64,000 nt of DNA from Fen-1254 sp963769605 (GTDB lineage Bacteria > Bacteroidota > Ignavibacteria > UBA10030), in contig CAVYML010000002.1 in NCBI GenBank assembly GCA_963769605.1, forward strand, positions 449,807 through 513,806, in the 5' to 3' direction. Both the position numbers and the translations under genes were made by a program. Position 1 is the stretch's first letter. Each line of letters begins with the position of its first letter. The notes below the pieces were generated by a model. It was not told the DNA's origin. It searched no databases and saw only the letters and a list, made by a program, of their open reading frames with translations. Of the stretch, positions 1-9,219 are shown piece by piece.

Positions 1-1210
1 AATAAACTCCCTCCTCCAGCATCGCGTTGAAGTATTTCCCGAATTTTTCAGTATCGGCTTTCTTTACCGTATTGTAATCGATAACCTGCTTTTCGGCAAA
101 GAAAAGCGTGAACATAGATCCTACGCGATTGATCGTATAGGCTAAACCGAGCCGGCGAATATTTTCCCGAATTCCTTCTTCAAGTTGTGCCGAACGCTGC
201 TCCAGTTTTTTATAAATCATCGTATTGGAATATAAAATCTTCAGCATCTGAAATCCTGCCGCCATGGCGAGCGGATTTCCGGAAAGCGTGCCGGCCTGAT
301 AAACCGGTCCCGCCGGAGAAATGAGTTCCATGATTTCTCTTTTGCCCCCGTAAGCGCCGACAGGCAAACCGCCCCCGATAATTTTTCCAAGCGTCGTCAG
401 ATCGGGGGTGACATCGTACAATTCCTGCGCGCCGCCGAGCGAAACCCGAAAGCCGGTCATCACTTCATCGAATATCAAGAGAGTTTTTTGTTCCGTACAC
501 AATGTGCGTAAACCCTCCAGAAAACCATGCAGCGGCGGAACGCATCCCATGTTGCCGGCTACCGGCTCTACAATGACTGCAGCAATTTGATTCGCATTTT
601 TCTCGAAGAGCGACTTAACCGATTGCAGATCGTTATATGATGCAGTCAATGTATCTGCTGCCACCGATGCCGGTACACCAGGACTATCCGGTACGCCGAA
701 TGTCAATGCACCGGATCCGGCTTTGATAAGAAATGCATCAGCATGACCGTGATAGCAGCCTTCAAATTTAATTATTTTATCTTTTCCTGTAAAGGCGCGG
801 GCAAGCCGGAGCGCGCTCATCGTTGCTTCTGTTCCGGAGTTCACCATTCGAACCATCTCGATCGAGGGGACTGTTTTGACGATCAATTCACCTAATTTTA
901 CTTCCATGCGCGTCGGTGCGCCGAAACTTGTTCCTGATCGTGCGGCAGTTCTGACGGCTTTAACGATAGATGGATTTGCATGTCCAAGAATCATCGGTCC
1001 CCATGAACCGACATAATCGATGTATTTGTTATGGTCTTCATCCCAGAGATATGCGGCGCTCGCTTTTCTTATAAAGAGCGGCGCGCGTCCGACCGCCTTG
1101 AAAGCTCTGACCGGAGAATTGACTCCACCGGGAAGAATGGTCTGTGCTTTGGTAAAAAGCTTATTCGACTTGACCGTTCGAAGCGTTTTTCTCAATAATC
1201 GTGGTCTCAT
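1..1210 (-). CDS. hemL: Glutamate-1-semialdehyde 2,1-aminomutase, 3' end outside the window
   Basis: PLP enzyme that turns glutamate-1-semialdehyde into 5-aminolevulinate, the last step of the C5 route into haem; cytosolic. Read on the minus strand from ATG at 1210, the frame stays open to the window edge for 403 codons; the family is about 425-430 residues, so roughly 25 C-terminal residues are missing. Visible signatures are LPGGVNSPVRAF near the N-terminus, VNSGTEATMSALRLAR, GCYHGHAD, the cofactor-binding IFDEVMTGFR and the Schiff-base lysine in TTLGKIIGGGLPVGAYGG. The start gives about ten extra basic residues before the usual beginning, so a start slightly further in is possible. hemB lies just upstream on the same strand, so the two haem genes probably act together. 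Confidence 0.95.
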   Translation of the reverse strand, partial: MRPRLLRKTLRTVKSNKLFTKAQTILPGGVNSPVRAFKAVGRAPLFIRKASAAYLWDEDHNKYIDYVGSWGPMILGHANPSIVKAVRTAARSGTSFGAPTRMEVKLGELIVKTVPSIEMVRMVNSGTEATMSALRLARAFTGKDKIIKFEGCYHGHADAFLIKAGSGALTFGVPDSPGVPASVAADTLTASYNDLQSVKSLFEKNANQIAAVIVEPVAGNMGCVPPLHGFLEGLRTLCTEQKTLLIFDEVMTGFRVSLGGAQELYDVTPDLTTLGKIIGGGLPVGAYGGKREIMELISPAGPVYQAGTLSGNPLAMAAGFQMLKILYSNTMIYKKLEQRSAQLEEGIRENIRRLGLAYTINRVGSMFTLFFAEKQVIDYNTVKKADTEKFGKYFNAMLEEGVY

Positions 1211-1313
1211 CTTGTTTTCCTCAAAATAAGTTGGTCAGTTATATGGTTGTTTAGTTCTTTAGTTATTTGGTTCTTTAGTTAACTAAGCACTACGAACTTA
1301 AAACCATTTTCCA

Positions 1314-1369
1314 TTCATACTTCATACTTCATACTTCATACTTCATACTTCATACTTCATACTGTACCC
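1314..1369. repeat. Tandem heptamer repeat TTCATAC x8
   Basis: Eight perfect, uninterrupted copies of the 7-mer TTCATAC (GTATGAA on the minus strand) fill the gap between hemB and hemL. The first unit reached by the minus-strand hemB frame supplies its TGA stop codon. To its left, 1232-1300 is AT-rich and word-like, repeating TTAGTT and TTTGGTTCTTTAGTT. Confidence 0.9.
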
Positions 1370-2367
1370 TTCACTATCTTCGCGGCCTCTTTTGCAAAAT
1401 ACGATAAAATCAAATCGGCGCCGGCACGTTTAATACTCGTAAGAACTTCCATCATTACACGCTGTTCATCGATCCATCCGTTTTTTCCCGCCGCTTTGAT
1501 CATAGCATATTCGCCGCTGACATTATATGCTGCCGTCGGCATACCGAAACGGTCTTTAACACGGCGGATAACGTCTAAATAGGAAAGCGCCGGTTTGACC
1601 ATGACAATATCGGCTCCTTCAAGAATATCCTGCTCGACTTCACGCAGCGCTTCATTGCTGTTGGCAGGATCCATCTGATGCGAGCGCCTGTCTCCGAATT
1701 TCGGAGTACTTTCCGCCGCTTCACGGAAGGGACCGTAAAATCCGGAGGCGTATTTGGCAGCATACGACATAATTGGAATTGTCTGAAAATTATTCGCATC
1801 TAAGATTGTCCGGATCGCCTGAACACGTCCGTCGAACATATCCGATGGGGCAACCATGTCGGCGCCTGCCTGCACATGCGTAAGCGCTTCTTTTGCAAGC
1901 AGCTTTATCGATTCATCGTTTAAAATGTCGTTTCCCCGTACAACACCGCAATGTCCGTGGGAAGTATATTCGCAAAGACAGACATCGGTAATTACCAAAA
2001 GGCCCGGAACGCTTTTTTTAATTGCACGAATTGCCTCCTGCACGATTCCATGCTCGTCGTAAGCGCTGCTGCCGACTTCATCTTTTGTTTCAGGAATTCC
2101 AAAGAGGATAACAGCCGGTATACCGAGCGATTGCACCTCTGCACATTCGCGGATAAGCTGGTCGATGGAGAGTTGAAAAACTCCAGGCATGGAACCGATC
2201 TCTTTCCGAAAATTATTTCCCGGTACGACGAATTGCGGATAAATAAAATCGTTCACGGAAAGTTCTGTTTCCCTCACCATGGAACGGAGAGTCTCCGTCA
2301 TACGAGTCCGGCGCAGGCGCCGAATCGGATCTGAGGATGCCGTCATGGAATTATTCTCTTCAGTCAT
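1357..2367 (-). CDS. hemB: Delta-aminolevulinic acid dehydratase (porphobilinogen synthase)
   Basis: Condenses two 5-aminolevulinate molecules to porphobilinogen, directly after the HemL step. The 336 residues match the family length. Visible are the metal-binding cysteine cluster DVCLCEYTSHGHCG, GADMVAPSDMFDGR, the first active-site lysine in MSYAAKYASGFYGPFR and the Schiff-base lysine K258 in VMVKPALSYLD. The start at 2367 is supported by AAGGAG five bases upstream. The last codons run into the TTCATAC tandem repeat, which provides the stop. The order hemB then hemL suggests one transcription unit on this strand. Confidence 0.97.
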   Translation of the reverse strand: MTEENNSMTASSDPIRRLRRTRMTETLRSMVRETELSVNDFIYPQFVVPGNNFRKEIGSMPGVFQLSIDQLIRECAEVQSLGIPAVILFGIPETKDEVGSSAYDEHGIVQEAIRAIKKSVPGLLVITDVCLCEYTSHGHCGVVRGNDILNDESIKLLAKEALTHVQAGADMVAPSDMFDGRVQAIRTILDANNFQTIPIMSYAAKYASGFYGPFREAAESTPKFGDRRSHQMDPANSNEALREVEQDILEGADIVMVKPALSYLDVIRRVKDRFGMPTAAYNVSGEYAMIKAAGKNGWIDEQRVMMEVLTSIKRAGADLILSYFAKEAAKIVKGTV

Positions 2368-2384
2368 AATTTCTCCTTAAAAGC

Positions 2385-2521
2385 TGTAAATTGCAATCAG
2401 TAAACTGTAAACTGTAAACTGTGAACGGTAAACTGTGAACTGTAAATAGTAACAAAAACCAAACACTAAAAATTAACCAATTAACAGATAACTGACAAAC
2501 CGATAAACTGAATAACCGACT
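2385..2521. repeat. Degenerate heptamer-like repeat (TGTAAAC type)
   Basis: The gap upstream of hemB holds imperfect direct repeats of AACTGTAAACTG and AACTGTGAAC (around 2398-2445), then looser words such as TAACCAATTAACAGATAACTGA. The period is near 7 bases. No ORF or promoter is evident in it. Confidence 0.7.
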
Positions 2522-2523
2522 AA

Positions 2524-4935
2524 CTACCGATCTAAATGTAATGCTTTTTGCAGCGCTTTTTCGTTTCCGCGTTGATTATTATGTTTAATGTACAAAGCAG
2601 CTAAATATCTCCAGAATTGAGCATTTTTCGGAGATTCTCCAATGGCTTGTTCTGCTGCATCGAATGCTTCCGTAATGAGCTCGATACCGTCATAAGCCGA
2701 AGAAATTTCGTCAAAGATTCTGCTGCGTGTATCGGGATCTGAGGTTCGAGCCAATGAATCCTGAAGCGACGCAACGGTATGGAACGCCCGAACAACGGGA
2801 TTCGTTGCATCGATAGCGTCGAGGCGTTTTAAATATCCTTTCGATTCTGGTGCGTGAAGTTGATTTCCGAAATGCCATGCCCAGAGGAGACCGGTAAATG
2901 AACCGGAGTCGGCTTGAACGGCTTCCTGTAAAAGATGATACGCCTGAAGATTGCAGCCTAATTCCCAGAGTATTTTTCCTGCGGCATAAAGTTCATCAGC
3001 TTTTATGCCGGGGTTCGAACGTATACGTGCATTACTGATCATCTGTGCTGCATGTAAGAAAACATTCGACGGAGAAATATATGTGTTTGCAGATAACGTA
3101 TAGATACGCTGAAGGTCGGCATTCGCAGAAGGCCTGTCCGTCATCAATGCATGGAGAATAAGTTTTTGGTAGCAAATCTCGGGTTGATTCGGATACTGCT
3201 GCTCAAGTTTTGCAAAAACTTCTAACGCTTCGGTATATCGTTCGGAACGCATCAGATGCCTGGCTTGAACAAAAAGAGCGGCTGCATTGATGGATGCCAA
3301 AGAATCGATCACTCCATTAGACCGCAAGCCGCGCTCCGTCAGCCTGTTATGAATTGCATAAACCCGCAGAGATCCAATCGTTGTCAAAAGCTCATATTGG
3401 AATCGTCCTGATTCGGTCATGGCGGTAAAATACTCGGGAATGTTTCCAAAGATAGTCGATGTCAAGACATAATTCGCACCTTCATCGCGTAAGAGTGACT
3501 CGAACATCGGAAGCGGGACAGCCCGGTTAATTTCCAAAAATTTACATTTTGGGGCAAAAGGAGCAATATCTTTATACGGACTTGCAACTATAGAACCTTC
3601 CGGTATATATTCTTCAAACCATTTTCCAAGCAGCGACCATGGAGTTGAAAAAAATGAAACAGTCGCAGAAAAAGAATTCGTAGCTTTGAAGGCCGAGGGG
3701 GCACGGAGGTACTGCTGATTAGTGCGAATAATTTCGGCAATGCAAATTAAGTTCGGAAGTGCAAGAAGTAAAAAACCGGCAGCGCTGAGCCGGCGAGTCC
3801 ATTGTATCGAAATATGTGTTCTGCGAAACACCTCACGAAGTCCAAGGAAAACATAGAACAGTGCAAAAGGAAAAATCGGAAAGAGAAACCGGACGTCGAG
3901 AACAGGGTACAGGAAAACAATGCACAGATAAACAAAAAGGAAGAGTAACCGCATCAAACCTTTCCGGAGGTCGGAAAAAATCCCGAACGCGAAGAGAATG
4001 GAAAATATCGGAATGATATAAAATTTTCCATTGACCACTGCGGATAATACGATTCTGGAAAAATTGCCCGGGCCGGCTATGAGCGTGCCCGGAAAAGCAT
4101 AAGCTATCATTCCTCCAAGCTCGGAAAGATGCTTGCTCCCGTTGATGATAAGCCTCTGCACCAACTCGGCAATAAAAGACGCATCCGGAGGCGTAACAAA
4201 GTGTTCGAACGCGTATTGGATATTATTGGACTGAGATGTTATAGGCATCTGTGCCGTGTTATATCGTGTCCAGATAAAATAAGGCAAAGCGGCAGCAACA
4301 AAAACGGCGAAGCTTTCTTTAATTTTTTTCGATAGAAGCAGCGTAAGAATAAGAGCGACTGCAAGTGCGAATCCTATCTCCCGTACAAGCGGAAGAACGG
4401 CAATCAAGAGCAGGAACAGCGATTTTTGCAGAGAGTTGGGCGGGTTCTCCGAAAAACGATCGGTTAAGATGAGAATAATAAAAATCAACACCAGAAAAGA
4501 AGTTTCGGAAAGAACTTCTGTTGAAAGAACGAGTGTAAACGGGTTGAACGCAAAAAGGAACGAAAGAAAGAGCGCGGCGTTCTTGCCGAGATGTTTACGA
4601 GACCAGATGAAGAAAAGAAAAACAGCGAATGAAGCCAATGTGAGCGTTCCGATTTTTGCCGCAAGAACGGAAAATGGAAAGAAAAGAAAAACAGGAGAGA
4701 GGATAACTGCAAAGAATGGAGCATTGACGATGTATGACTCTGTCTCCGGCTGCGTGTTGTCTATAAGACCCTGCCCATGAGCAAAAGAATTTCCCCAGAT
4801 TACATACCGCGTGCTGTCGGTATAGATGGAAAGGTCGTTAAAACGCATGACTCCAAGAATAAAAAAGCCGGAGATAATAGCTAAAATAATGACATATTTT
4901 TTTGGGAAATTCATTGCTCTATGAATATAGGTCAT
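2524..4935 (-). CDS. Multi-span membrane glycosyltransferase-like protein with C-terminal TPR-like region
   Basis: 803 residues. Residues about 15-420 form a series of hydrophobic segments, and the first extracytoplasmic loop carries acidic and aromatic residues (YTDSTRYVIWGNSFAHGQG). This is the look of the ArnT/PMT glycosyltransferase superfamily, which moves sugars from polyprenyl-phosphate carriers in the membrane. After the last membrane segment the protein is soluble, with helical-repeat stretches such as EALEVFAKLEQQYPNQPE and, at the end, NAQFWRYLAALYIKHNNQRG, typical of tetratricopeptide repeats. The first ATG is 7 bases after the preceding uracil-DNA glycosylase gene; an ATG seven codons in (MNFPKK) is an alternative. 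Substrate and acceptor cannot be read from sequence. It could also be a TPR-bearing O-mannosyl or oligosaccharyl transferase relative. Confidence 0.55.
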   Translation of the reverse strand: MTYIHRAMNFPKKYVIILAIISGFFILGVMRFNDLSIYTDSTRYVIWGNSFAHGQGLIDNTQPETESYIVNAPFFAVILSPVFLFFPFSVLAAKIGTLTLASFAVFLFFIWSRKHLGKNAALFLSFLFAFNPFTLVLSTEVLSETSFLVLIFIILILTDRFSENPPNSLQKSLFLLLIAVLPLVREIGFALAVALILTLLLSKKIKESFAVFVAAALPYFIWTRYNTAQMPITSQSNNIQYAFEHFVTPPDASFIAELVQRLIINGSKHLSELGGMIAYAFPGTLIAGPGNFSRIVLSAVVNGKFYIIPIFSILFAFGIFSDLRKGLMRLLFLFVYLCIVFLYPVLDVRFLFPIFPFALFYVFLGLREVFRRTHISIQWTRRLSAAGFLLLALPNLICIAEIIRTNQQYLRAPSAFKATNSFSATVSFFSTPWSLLGKWFEEYIPEGSIVASPYKDIAPFAPKCKFLEINRAVPLPMFESLLRDEGANYVLTSTIFGNIPEYFTAMTESGRFQYELLTTIGSLRVYAIHNRLTERGLRSNGVIDSLASINAAALFVQARHLMRSERYTEALEVFAKLEQQYPNQPEICYQKLILHALMTDRPSANADLQRIYTLSANTYISPSNVFLHAAQMISNARIRSNPGIKADELYAAGKILWELGCNLQAYHLLQEAVQADSGSFTGLLWAWHFGNQLHAPESKGYLKRLDAIDATNPVVRAFHTVASLQDSLARTSDPDTRSRIFDEISSAYDGIELITEAFDAAEQAIGESPKNAQFWRYLAALYIKHNNQRGNEKALQKALHLDR

Positions 4936-4942
4936 ATTTGTC

Positions 4943-5644
4943 TTATTTGTCCTCTAAGAGCACGCTCTTTGCTTTTTCAAATACGGCATCGAACATCGAC
5001 TCGGTCAGGCGTTTGGTAAAAGTATTCTGCTGGCTTGGATGGAAAGAACCAATGAGCGTAACGCTGTTATTCAGATGAAAGACAGCGCCATGTCCGAATT
5101 TTGGTTTGCGTTCGGCTTTTAGAAGTCCAAGTTCCCGATAACATGCAACAATGGCATCGAATCCGATTTTGCCGAGTCCGATAACTACTTTAACCTTTTT
5201 AAGTAACGTTATTTCTTCAAGCAAAAATGGACGGCAGTTTCGAATTTCTTCTAGCAGCAGTTTATTTTGCGGCGGCGAGCACCGGCAGCAAGCGGTGATA
5301 AAGCAGTTCGTAAGTTTCATACCGTCGCGGCGGGAAATGGATTCCGCCTGCGATGCAAATCCGGCTTTCCAGAGGGCGCGGAAAAGCCAATCTCCGCTCT
5401 TATCTCCGGTAAAGATACGTCCAGTCCGGTTGCCTCCATGCGCTGCGGGGGCGAGTCCGGCAATCAAGACTTCAGCATGTGCATCGCCGAAACCGGGCAA
5501 TGGTTTTCCCCAGTAATCGCAATTGGCAAAACGCCTGACTTTTTCTTCTGAGATTTTTTTGCGCCACGCAGTAAGACGCGGGCATTTTTGGCAGGCAACA
5601 ATCGATGTCTGAAGTTCTTTGAGTGTTCTGTCTAAACGTGCCAA
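4943..5644 (-). CDS. Uracil-DNA glycosylase, family 5 (UdgB type)
   Basis: Removes uracil (and probably other deaminated bases) from DNA to start base excision repair. The first motif GLAPAAHGGNRTGRIFTGD identifies family 5; family 4 has GEAPG in place of GLAP. The C-terminal motif SFHPSQQN is also present. Cysteines at CQKCPRL near the N-terminus and in the middle (CCRCSPP) fit the [4Fe-4S] cluster of this class. The 233 residues fit the family. The start is TTG at 5644, inside the last codons of the upstream hydrolase gene (13-base overlap), so the two are likely translationally coupled. Confidence 0.9.
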   Translation of the reverse strand: MARLDRTLKELQTSIVACQKCPRLTAWRKKISEEKVRRFANCDYWGKPLPGFGDAHAEVLIAGLAPAAHGGNRTGRIFTGDKSGDWLFRALWKAGFASQAESISRRDGMKLTNCFITACCRCSPPQNKLLLEEIRNCRPFLLEEITLLKKVKVVIGLGKIGFDAIVACYRELGLLKAERKPKFGHGAVFHLNNSVTLIGSFHPSQQNTFTKRLTESMFDAVFEKAKSVLLEDK

Positions 5645-6435
5645 TGTTTTTTTAGGAATTCAATAAGTATCCGGTTGAATTCGTCAGTGTCTTCAAGATT
5701 ACTCAAATGGGCAGACCGGGGCAGGATATGGAATTCCGAACCCGCGATTTTTTCATGGAGAATCTTCATAACGCCGGTCGGAATGATAAGATCGCGGGCG
5801 CCGGCGATAAGAAGCACGGGGATGTTAAGAGAAGGAAGCAGTGAAGTCATGTCGGTCCGCGCCGCCAGAGCCATCTGAGTGCCGCATAGTCCGAACGGGG
5901 AAGTGTTTTCGATAATGTTTTTTATAAGTATCACCGCTTCAGGATTATTTACTTGTGTATCCTGAGAAAAAATGTGTTTTAGATATTCTTCAGCAAACGA
6001 AGTCATGCCGTTTAATTTAATATTTCGGATTGAATTTGCCCGATTGATTTTCGCTTCGTTGGTATCGGCTTCGCTTTTTGTGTTGCAGAGGATCAAGCCT
6101 TGAACAAGATCAGGGCTGCGCTGAAACGCTCTTTGAGCTATATAGCCTCCCATGGAAAGCCCGCAAAGGACTGCTTTTGGAATCTGAAGATAATCGAGCA
6201 AGGCGATCAGATCATCTACAAAAAATTCGATGCTATATTGGCCGTCGCCGACATCGCTTGCGCCCGATCCGCGGATATCGGGAGCTATAGCTCTAACCGA
6301 ATGGGGCAAATAATTCAACTGCGGCTGCCACATAGCTCCGCTAAAAGGAAAACCATGAAGGAAGACAAGCGGCAAACCGTCCGCGTGTCCATGCTCGATG
6401 TAATGAATAAATGTTCCGTTAAGATCGATGATCAT
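5632..6435 (-). CDS. Alpha/beta hydrolase
   Basis: A 267-residue alpha/beta-hydrolase fold enzyme. It has the oxyanion motif HGFPFSG, the nucleophile elbow GLSMGG (serine nucleophile), a core acidic residue in ARDLIIP and the catalytic histidine in SAHLSNLED. This subfamily includes esterases, 3-oxoadipate enol-lactonases and BioH-like proteins, and the sequence does not separate them. The ATG at 6435 has no clear ribosome site. It overlaps the uracil-DNA glycosylase gene by 13 bases. Confidence 0.85.
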   Translation of the reverse strand: MIIDLNGTFIHYIEHGHADGLPLVFLHGFPFSGAMWQPQLNYLPHSVRAIAPDIRGSGASDVGDGQYSIEFFVDDLIALLDYLQIPKAVLCGLSMGGYIAQRAFQRSPDLVQGLILCNTKSEADTNEAKINRANSIRNIKLNGMTSFAEEYLKHIFSQDTQVNNPEAVILIKNIIENTSPFGLCGTQMALAARTDMTSLLPSLNIPVLLIAGARDLIIPTGVMKILHEKIAGSEFHILPRSAHLSNLEDTDEFNRILIEFLKKHWHV

Positions 6436-6722
6436 AATGTTCGTAGTTCTTAGTGCTTGGTTCGTAGTTCTTAGTTCGTCGTTCTAAGTGCTTTTAAATT
6501 CAGACCAATCACATAGGACTGAATATCAACTACGAACTAACTACCAAGCACTACAGCCGGAGGCCTGATAATGTTATCACGCGTTAGCGGGATTCTAATT
6601 ATTGGGCACAAATAAATCACCAAAAACCTCTTGATTTTAACGCAGTTCACCGTTTATGACTTTTAAGTTTTCTAATTCTTCATAACTATGCACTAAGAAC
6701 TACGCACTACGAACTATTCTCA
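6436..6722. repeat. Intergenic word repeats (ACTACGAACT family)
   Basis: This gap between the hydrolase gene and citrate synthase is rich in short direct and inverted words: GTTCGTAGTTCTTAG and GTGCTTGGTTCGTAGTTC near 6438-6480, and the reverse-complement forms AACTACGAACTAAC and AAGCACTACAG near 6527-6556. A third cluster, CACTAAGAACTACGCACTACGAACTA, lies at 6690-6716. The same words occur at about 1285-1300. The middle (6560-6680) has no recognisable feature. Confidence 0.75.
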
Positions 6723-6727
6723 CCGTT

Positions 6728-8017
6728 TTACTTTCTTTCATTTATCGGAATATAGTTTCTCTCGCCGCTTCCGAGATAGATCTGCCGCGGTCGCGCTATC
6801 TTTTGTTCTGTATCGGTAATATGTTCGTGCCATTGTGTCAGCCAGCCGATAGTACGCCCTATTGCGAAAAGCACAGTGAAGAATTCCGTCGGGAAACTCA
6901 TGGCTTGATAAATGAGCCCGGAATAAAAATCAACATTCGGATAAAGTTTACGTTTGACAAAATATTCGTCTTCAAGAGCTATTTTTTCAAGTGCAAGAGC
7001 GAGATCGAGTTTCGGATTGCTTCCTGTGATCCTAAATACATCGTATGCAAGTTTCTTAATCACTTTTGCTCGAGGGTCGTAATTTTTATAGACGCGATGG
7101 CCAAATCCCATCAATTTTCCTTTGCCTTCTTTTATATCTTTGATAAAAGCGGGAACATTCTCCAGCCGGTCTATTTCGTCCAACATTTTTAGTACTTCTT
7201 CATTTGCTCCGCCGTGGAGGGGACCCCACAGGGCTGCGGTTGCACCTGCAGCTGCGGCATAAGGATTTGCATGCGAACTGCCGATGCTTCTCATGACATT
7301 TGCGCTGCAATTCTGTTCATGATCCGCATGAAGAATAAAGAGAACGGTCATGGCATGTTCAAGAATCGGATTGACATTCGGAGGGGCGCTGCCCGGATTG
7401 AACATCATATTGAGAAAGTTTTCAGCGTATGTAAGTGCCGTATCCGGATATACATACTGCATTCCTTTAGAATGGCGGTACACCCAGGCTGCGATTGTCG
7501 GGACTTGTCCCATCAAGCGGTACACCTGCTGCATACGAATTTCCGGATCCTGAATATTATGTGCTTCAGGATAAAACGTGGAAAGAGCGGCCAGGGCGCT
7601 GGTAAAGACTCCCATCGGATGTGCTTCCCGGTAAAAGCCTTCTATAATTTTTTTTACATTGTCATGAACGAGACTATGCGTCTTAATATTCAAGCGCCAT
7701 TTTTCGAGCTGCGATTTAGTAGGTAATTCGCCGTAGAAAAGAAGGTATGCGGTTTCTAAAAACGATGTGCTGTTTTCGGCAAGTTGTTCAATGGGATAAC
7801 CGCGGTAGCGGAGAATTCCTTTCTCACCATCGATAAACGTGATCTTGCTCTTCACGGACGAGGTGTTCATGAATGCAGGATCGTAGGTCATCAAACCGAA
7901 GTCATCCTCGTTGACTTTGATTTTGCGCAGATCCATTGCACGAATAGTTTCGTTTTCGATAGGGATTTCGTATTGTTTCCCTGTTCGGTTGTCTGTAACA
8001 GTTATAGTATCGGCCAT
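6728..8017 (-). CDS. gltA: Citrate synthase
   Basis: Condenses oxaloacetate and acetyl-CoA to citrate, the entry into the TCA cycle. The 429 residues are the size of the bacterial type II enzyme. The three catalytic residues are visible: the histidines in GPLHGGANEEVL and MGFGHRVYKNYDPRAK, and the aspartate in LYPNVDFYSG. Other signatures are GYPIEQLAENSTFLE-like residues early on and the C-terminal GWLTQWHEH. AAGGAG lies nine bases before the ATG at 8017. It is separated from the genes on either side, so it is probably transcribed alone. Confidence 0.97.
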   Translation of the reverse strand: MADTITVTDNRTGKQYEIPIENETIRAMDLRKIKVNEDDFGLMTYDPAFMNTSSVKSKITFIDGEKGILRYRGYPIEQLAENSTSFLETAYLLFYGELPTKSQLEKWRLNIKTHSLVHDNVKKIIEGFYREAHPMGVFTSALAALSTFYPEAHNIQDPEIRMQQVYRLMGQVPTIAAWVYRHSKGMQYVYPDTALTYAENFLNMMFNPGSAPPNVNPILEHAMTVLFILHADHEQNCSANVMRSIGSSHANPYAAAAGATAALWGPLHGGANEEVLKMLDEIDRLENVPAFIKDIKEGKGKLMGFGHRVYKNYDPRAKVIKKLAYDVFRITGSNPKLDLALALEKIALEDEYFVKRKLYPNVDFYSGLIYQAMSFPTEFFTVLFAIGRTIGWLTQWHEHITDTEQKIARPRQIYLGSGERNYIPINERK

Positions 8018-8164
8018 CGAAATATCTCCTTATTGTGCAAAGCTAAAAATACTCTATCGACTGAATAATAAACAAATAATTCCGAAAATTTCCATGAAAA
8101 ATTAATGAATTCGCGTTTATTTATGATAAAATTCTTGTAACATCTTGAGATGTGATATAAGGTA

Positions 8165-8193
8165 TTGACAATTGCGCAAGAAATATTTAAATA
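8165..8193 (+). promoter_or_regulatory. Candidate sigma70-type promoter
   Basis: TTGACA at 8165-8170, a 17-base spacer, then TAAATA at 8188-8193. It points towards the secreted protein gene at 8354, leaving a 5' untranslated region of about 150 bases. The rest of the 335-base gap after citrate synthase shows nothing further. Confidence 0.35.
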
Positions 8194-8353
8194 TGAATTA
8201 AAAGCAAGGTGGATGAGGGTGGAAGTTGTGGGACGATATCACTTCAAAGTAAAGCGAAGCAAACAAAATCAACGATGCAAGAGAGCAAACCGTATGGGGA
8301 AGTTTATGCTAAGGTGAATCGATTATAATGCGATAGATTAAAAGAGTAACATC

Positions 8354-8803
8354 ATGAGAACACTAATTGTGATTATAATGTTTATGCCGGCAATTGCAAG
8401 TTATGCACAGGACAATGACTCGATTTCCAAACTGATCATCAGAATGGAAAAGTCAGCATTAGAGAGATGGAATCAAGGGGACCCGTCCGGGTTTCTTGAA
8501 ATATCCTCGAAAGATGTCGTCTATTTCGACCCGATGAGGGAACAGAGATTGGATGGACTTGATCAATTGACTTTCCTCTATGAAAAAATTCAGGGGAAAA
8601 TCCGTGCGGATAAATATGAGATGGTCAATCCCAAAGTCCAAGCGGTTGAGAGCATGGCGGTCCTGACCTATAATTTGTTCTCTTATTCCGGAGAATCGCA
8701 GCATAAGTGGAATTGCACGGAAGTATACCGGCTTGAAAAAAACGGGAAATGGGAAATTATTCAAACACATTGGTCGTTCACGAAGCCGAATATTAAACAG
8801 TGA
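8354..8803 (+). CDS. Secreted SnoaL/DUF4440-like protein
   Basis: A 149-residue protein with an N-terminal signal peptide (hydrophobic MRTLIVIIMFMPAIASYAQ, cleavage probably after AYAQ-like residues). The rest has the NTF2-like look: an early helix with ERWNQGDPSGFLEISSKDVVYFDP, repeated aromatic strands, and the C-terminal GKWEIIQTHWSFT that is typical of DUF4440 (keto-isomerase fold) proteins. Function unknown; such domains often bind small molecules. It precedes the cupin gene by 30 bases and is probably co-transcribed. Confidence 0.65.
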   Translation: MRTLIVIIMFMPAIASYAQDNDSISKLIIRMEKSALERWNQGDPSGFLEISSKDVVYFDPMREQRLDGLDQLTFLYEKIQGKIRADKYEMVNPKVQAVESMAVLTYNLFSYSGESQHKWNCTEVYRLEKNGKWEIIQTHWSFTKPNIKQ

Positions 8804-8833
8804 AGATCTATTTTCAGAAGAGGTCAAGAGAAT

Positions 8834-9187
8834 ATGAATTATCAGAACATCCCTTTTCAAACAATAGATTGGACGTCAATCCCTAAAGTGGAGCATCCGG
8901 GTGAAAAGGGGAGTGCCTTTTGGCGGACAGTCCAATTTCAAGGATTAAGAATTCGTTTCGTTGAATATTCGAAAGGGTATATTGCCGATCATTGGTGCCC
9001 CAAAGGCCATATCGTGCATTGCCTGGAAGGCGAATTCATAAGCGAACTTCAAGACGGTAAAAAATTCTTTTTGACAAAAGGAATGACGTACGTCGTATCC
9101 GATGAATTGAGCGCACACCGTTCAATTTCAAAAAACGGCGTGAAATTAATGATCATCGATGGGGACTTCTTAAAACTAAGTGAATAA
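8834..9187 (+). CDS. DHCW-motif cupin-fold protein
   Basis: 117 residues forming a single cupin barrel. The region ADHWCPKGHIVHCLEGEF carries the DHxC/H pattern that names the DHCW cupin family, followed by GMTYVVSDELSAHRS in the second half-barrel. The histidines and the cysteine could hold a metal. No enzymatic role is established for the family. A GAGG ribosome site lies upstream of the ATG. Confidence 0.8.
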   Translation: MNYQNIPFQTIDWTSIPKVEHPGEKGSAFWRTVQFQGLRIRFVEYSKGYIADHWCPKGHIVHCLEGEFISELQDGKKFFLTKGMTYVVSDELSAHRSISKNGVKLMIIDGDFLKLSE

Positions 9188-9219
9188 AAAAACATACAAT
9201 TAAATCGGAGGATAAATCG

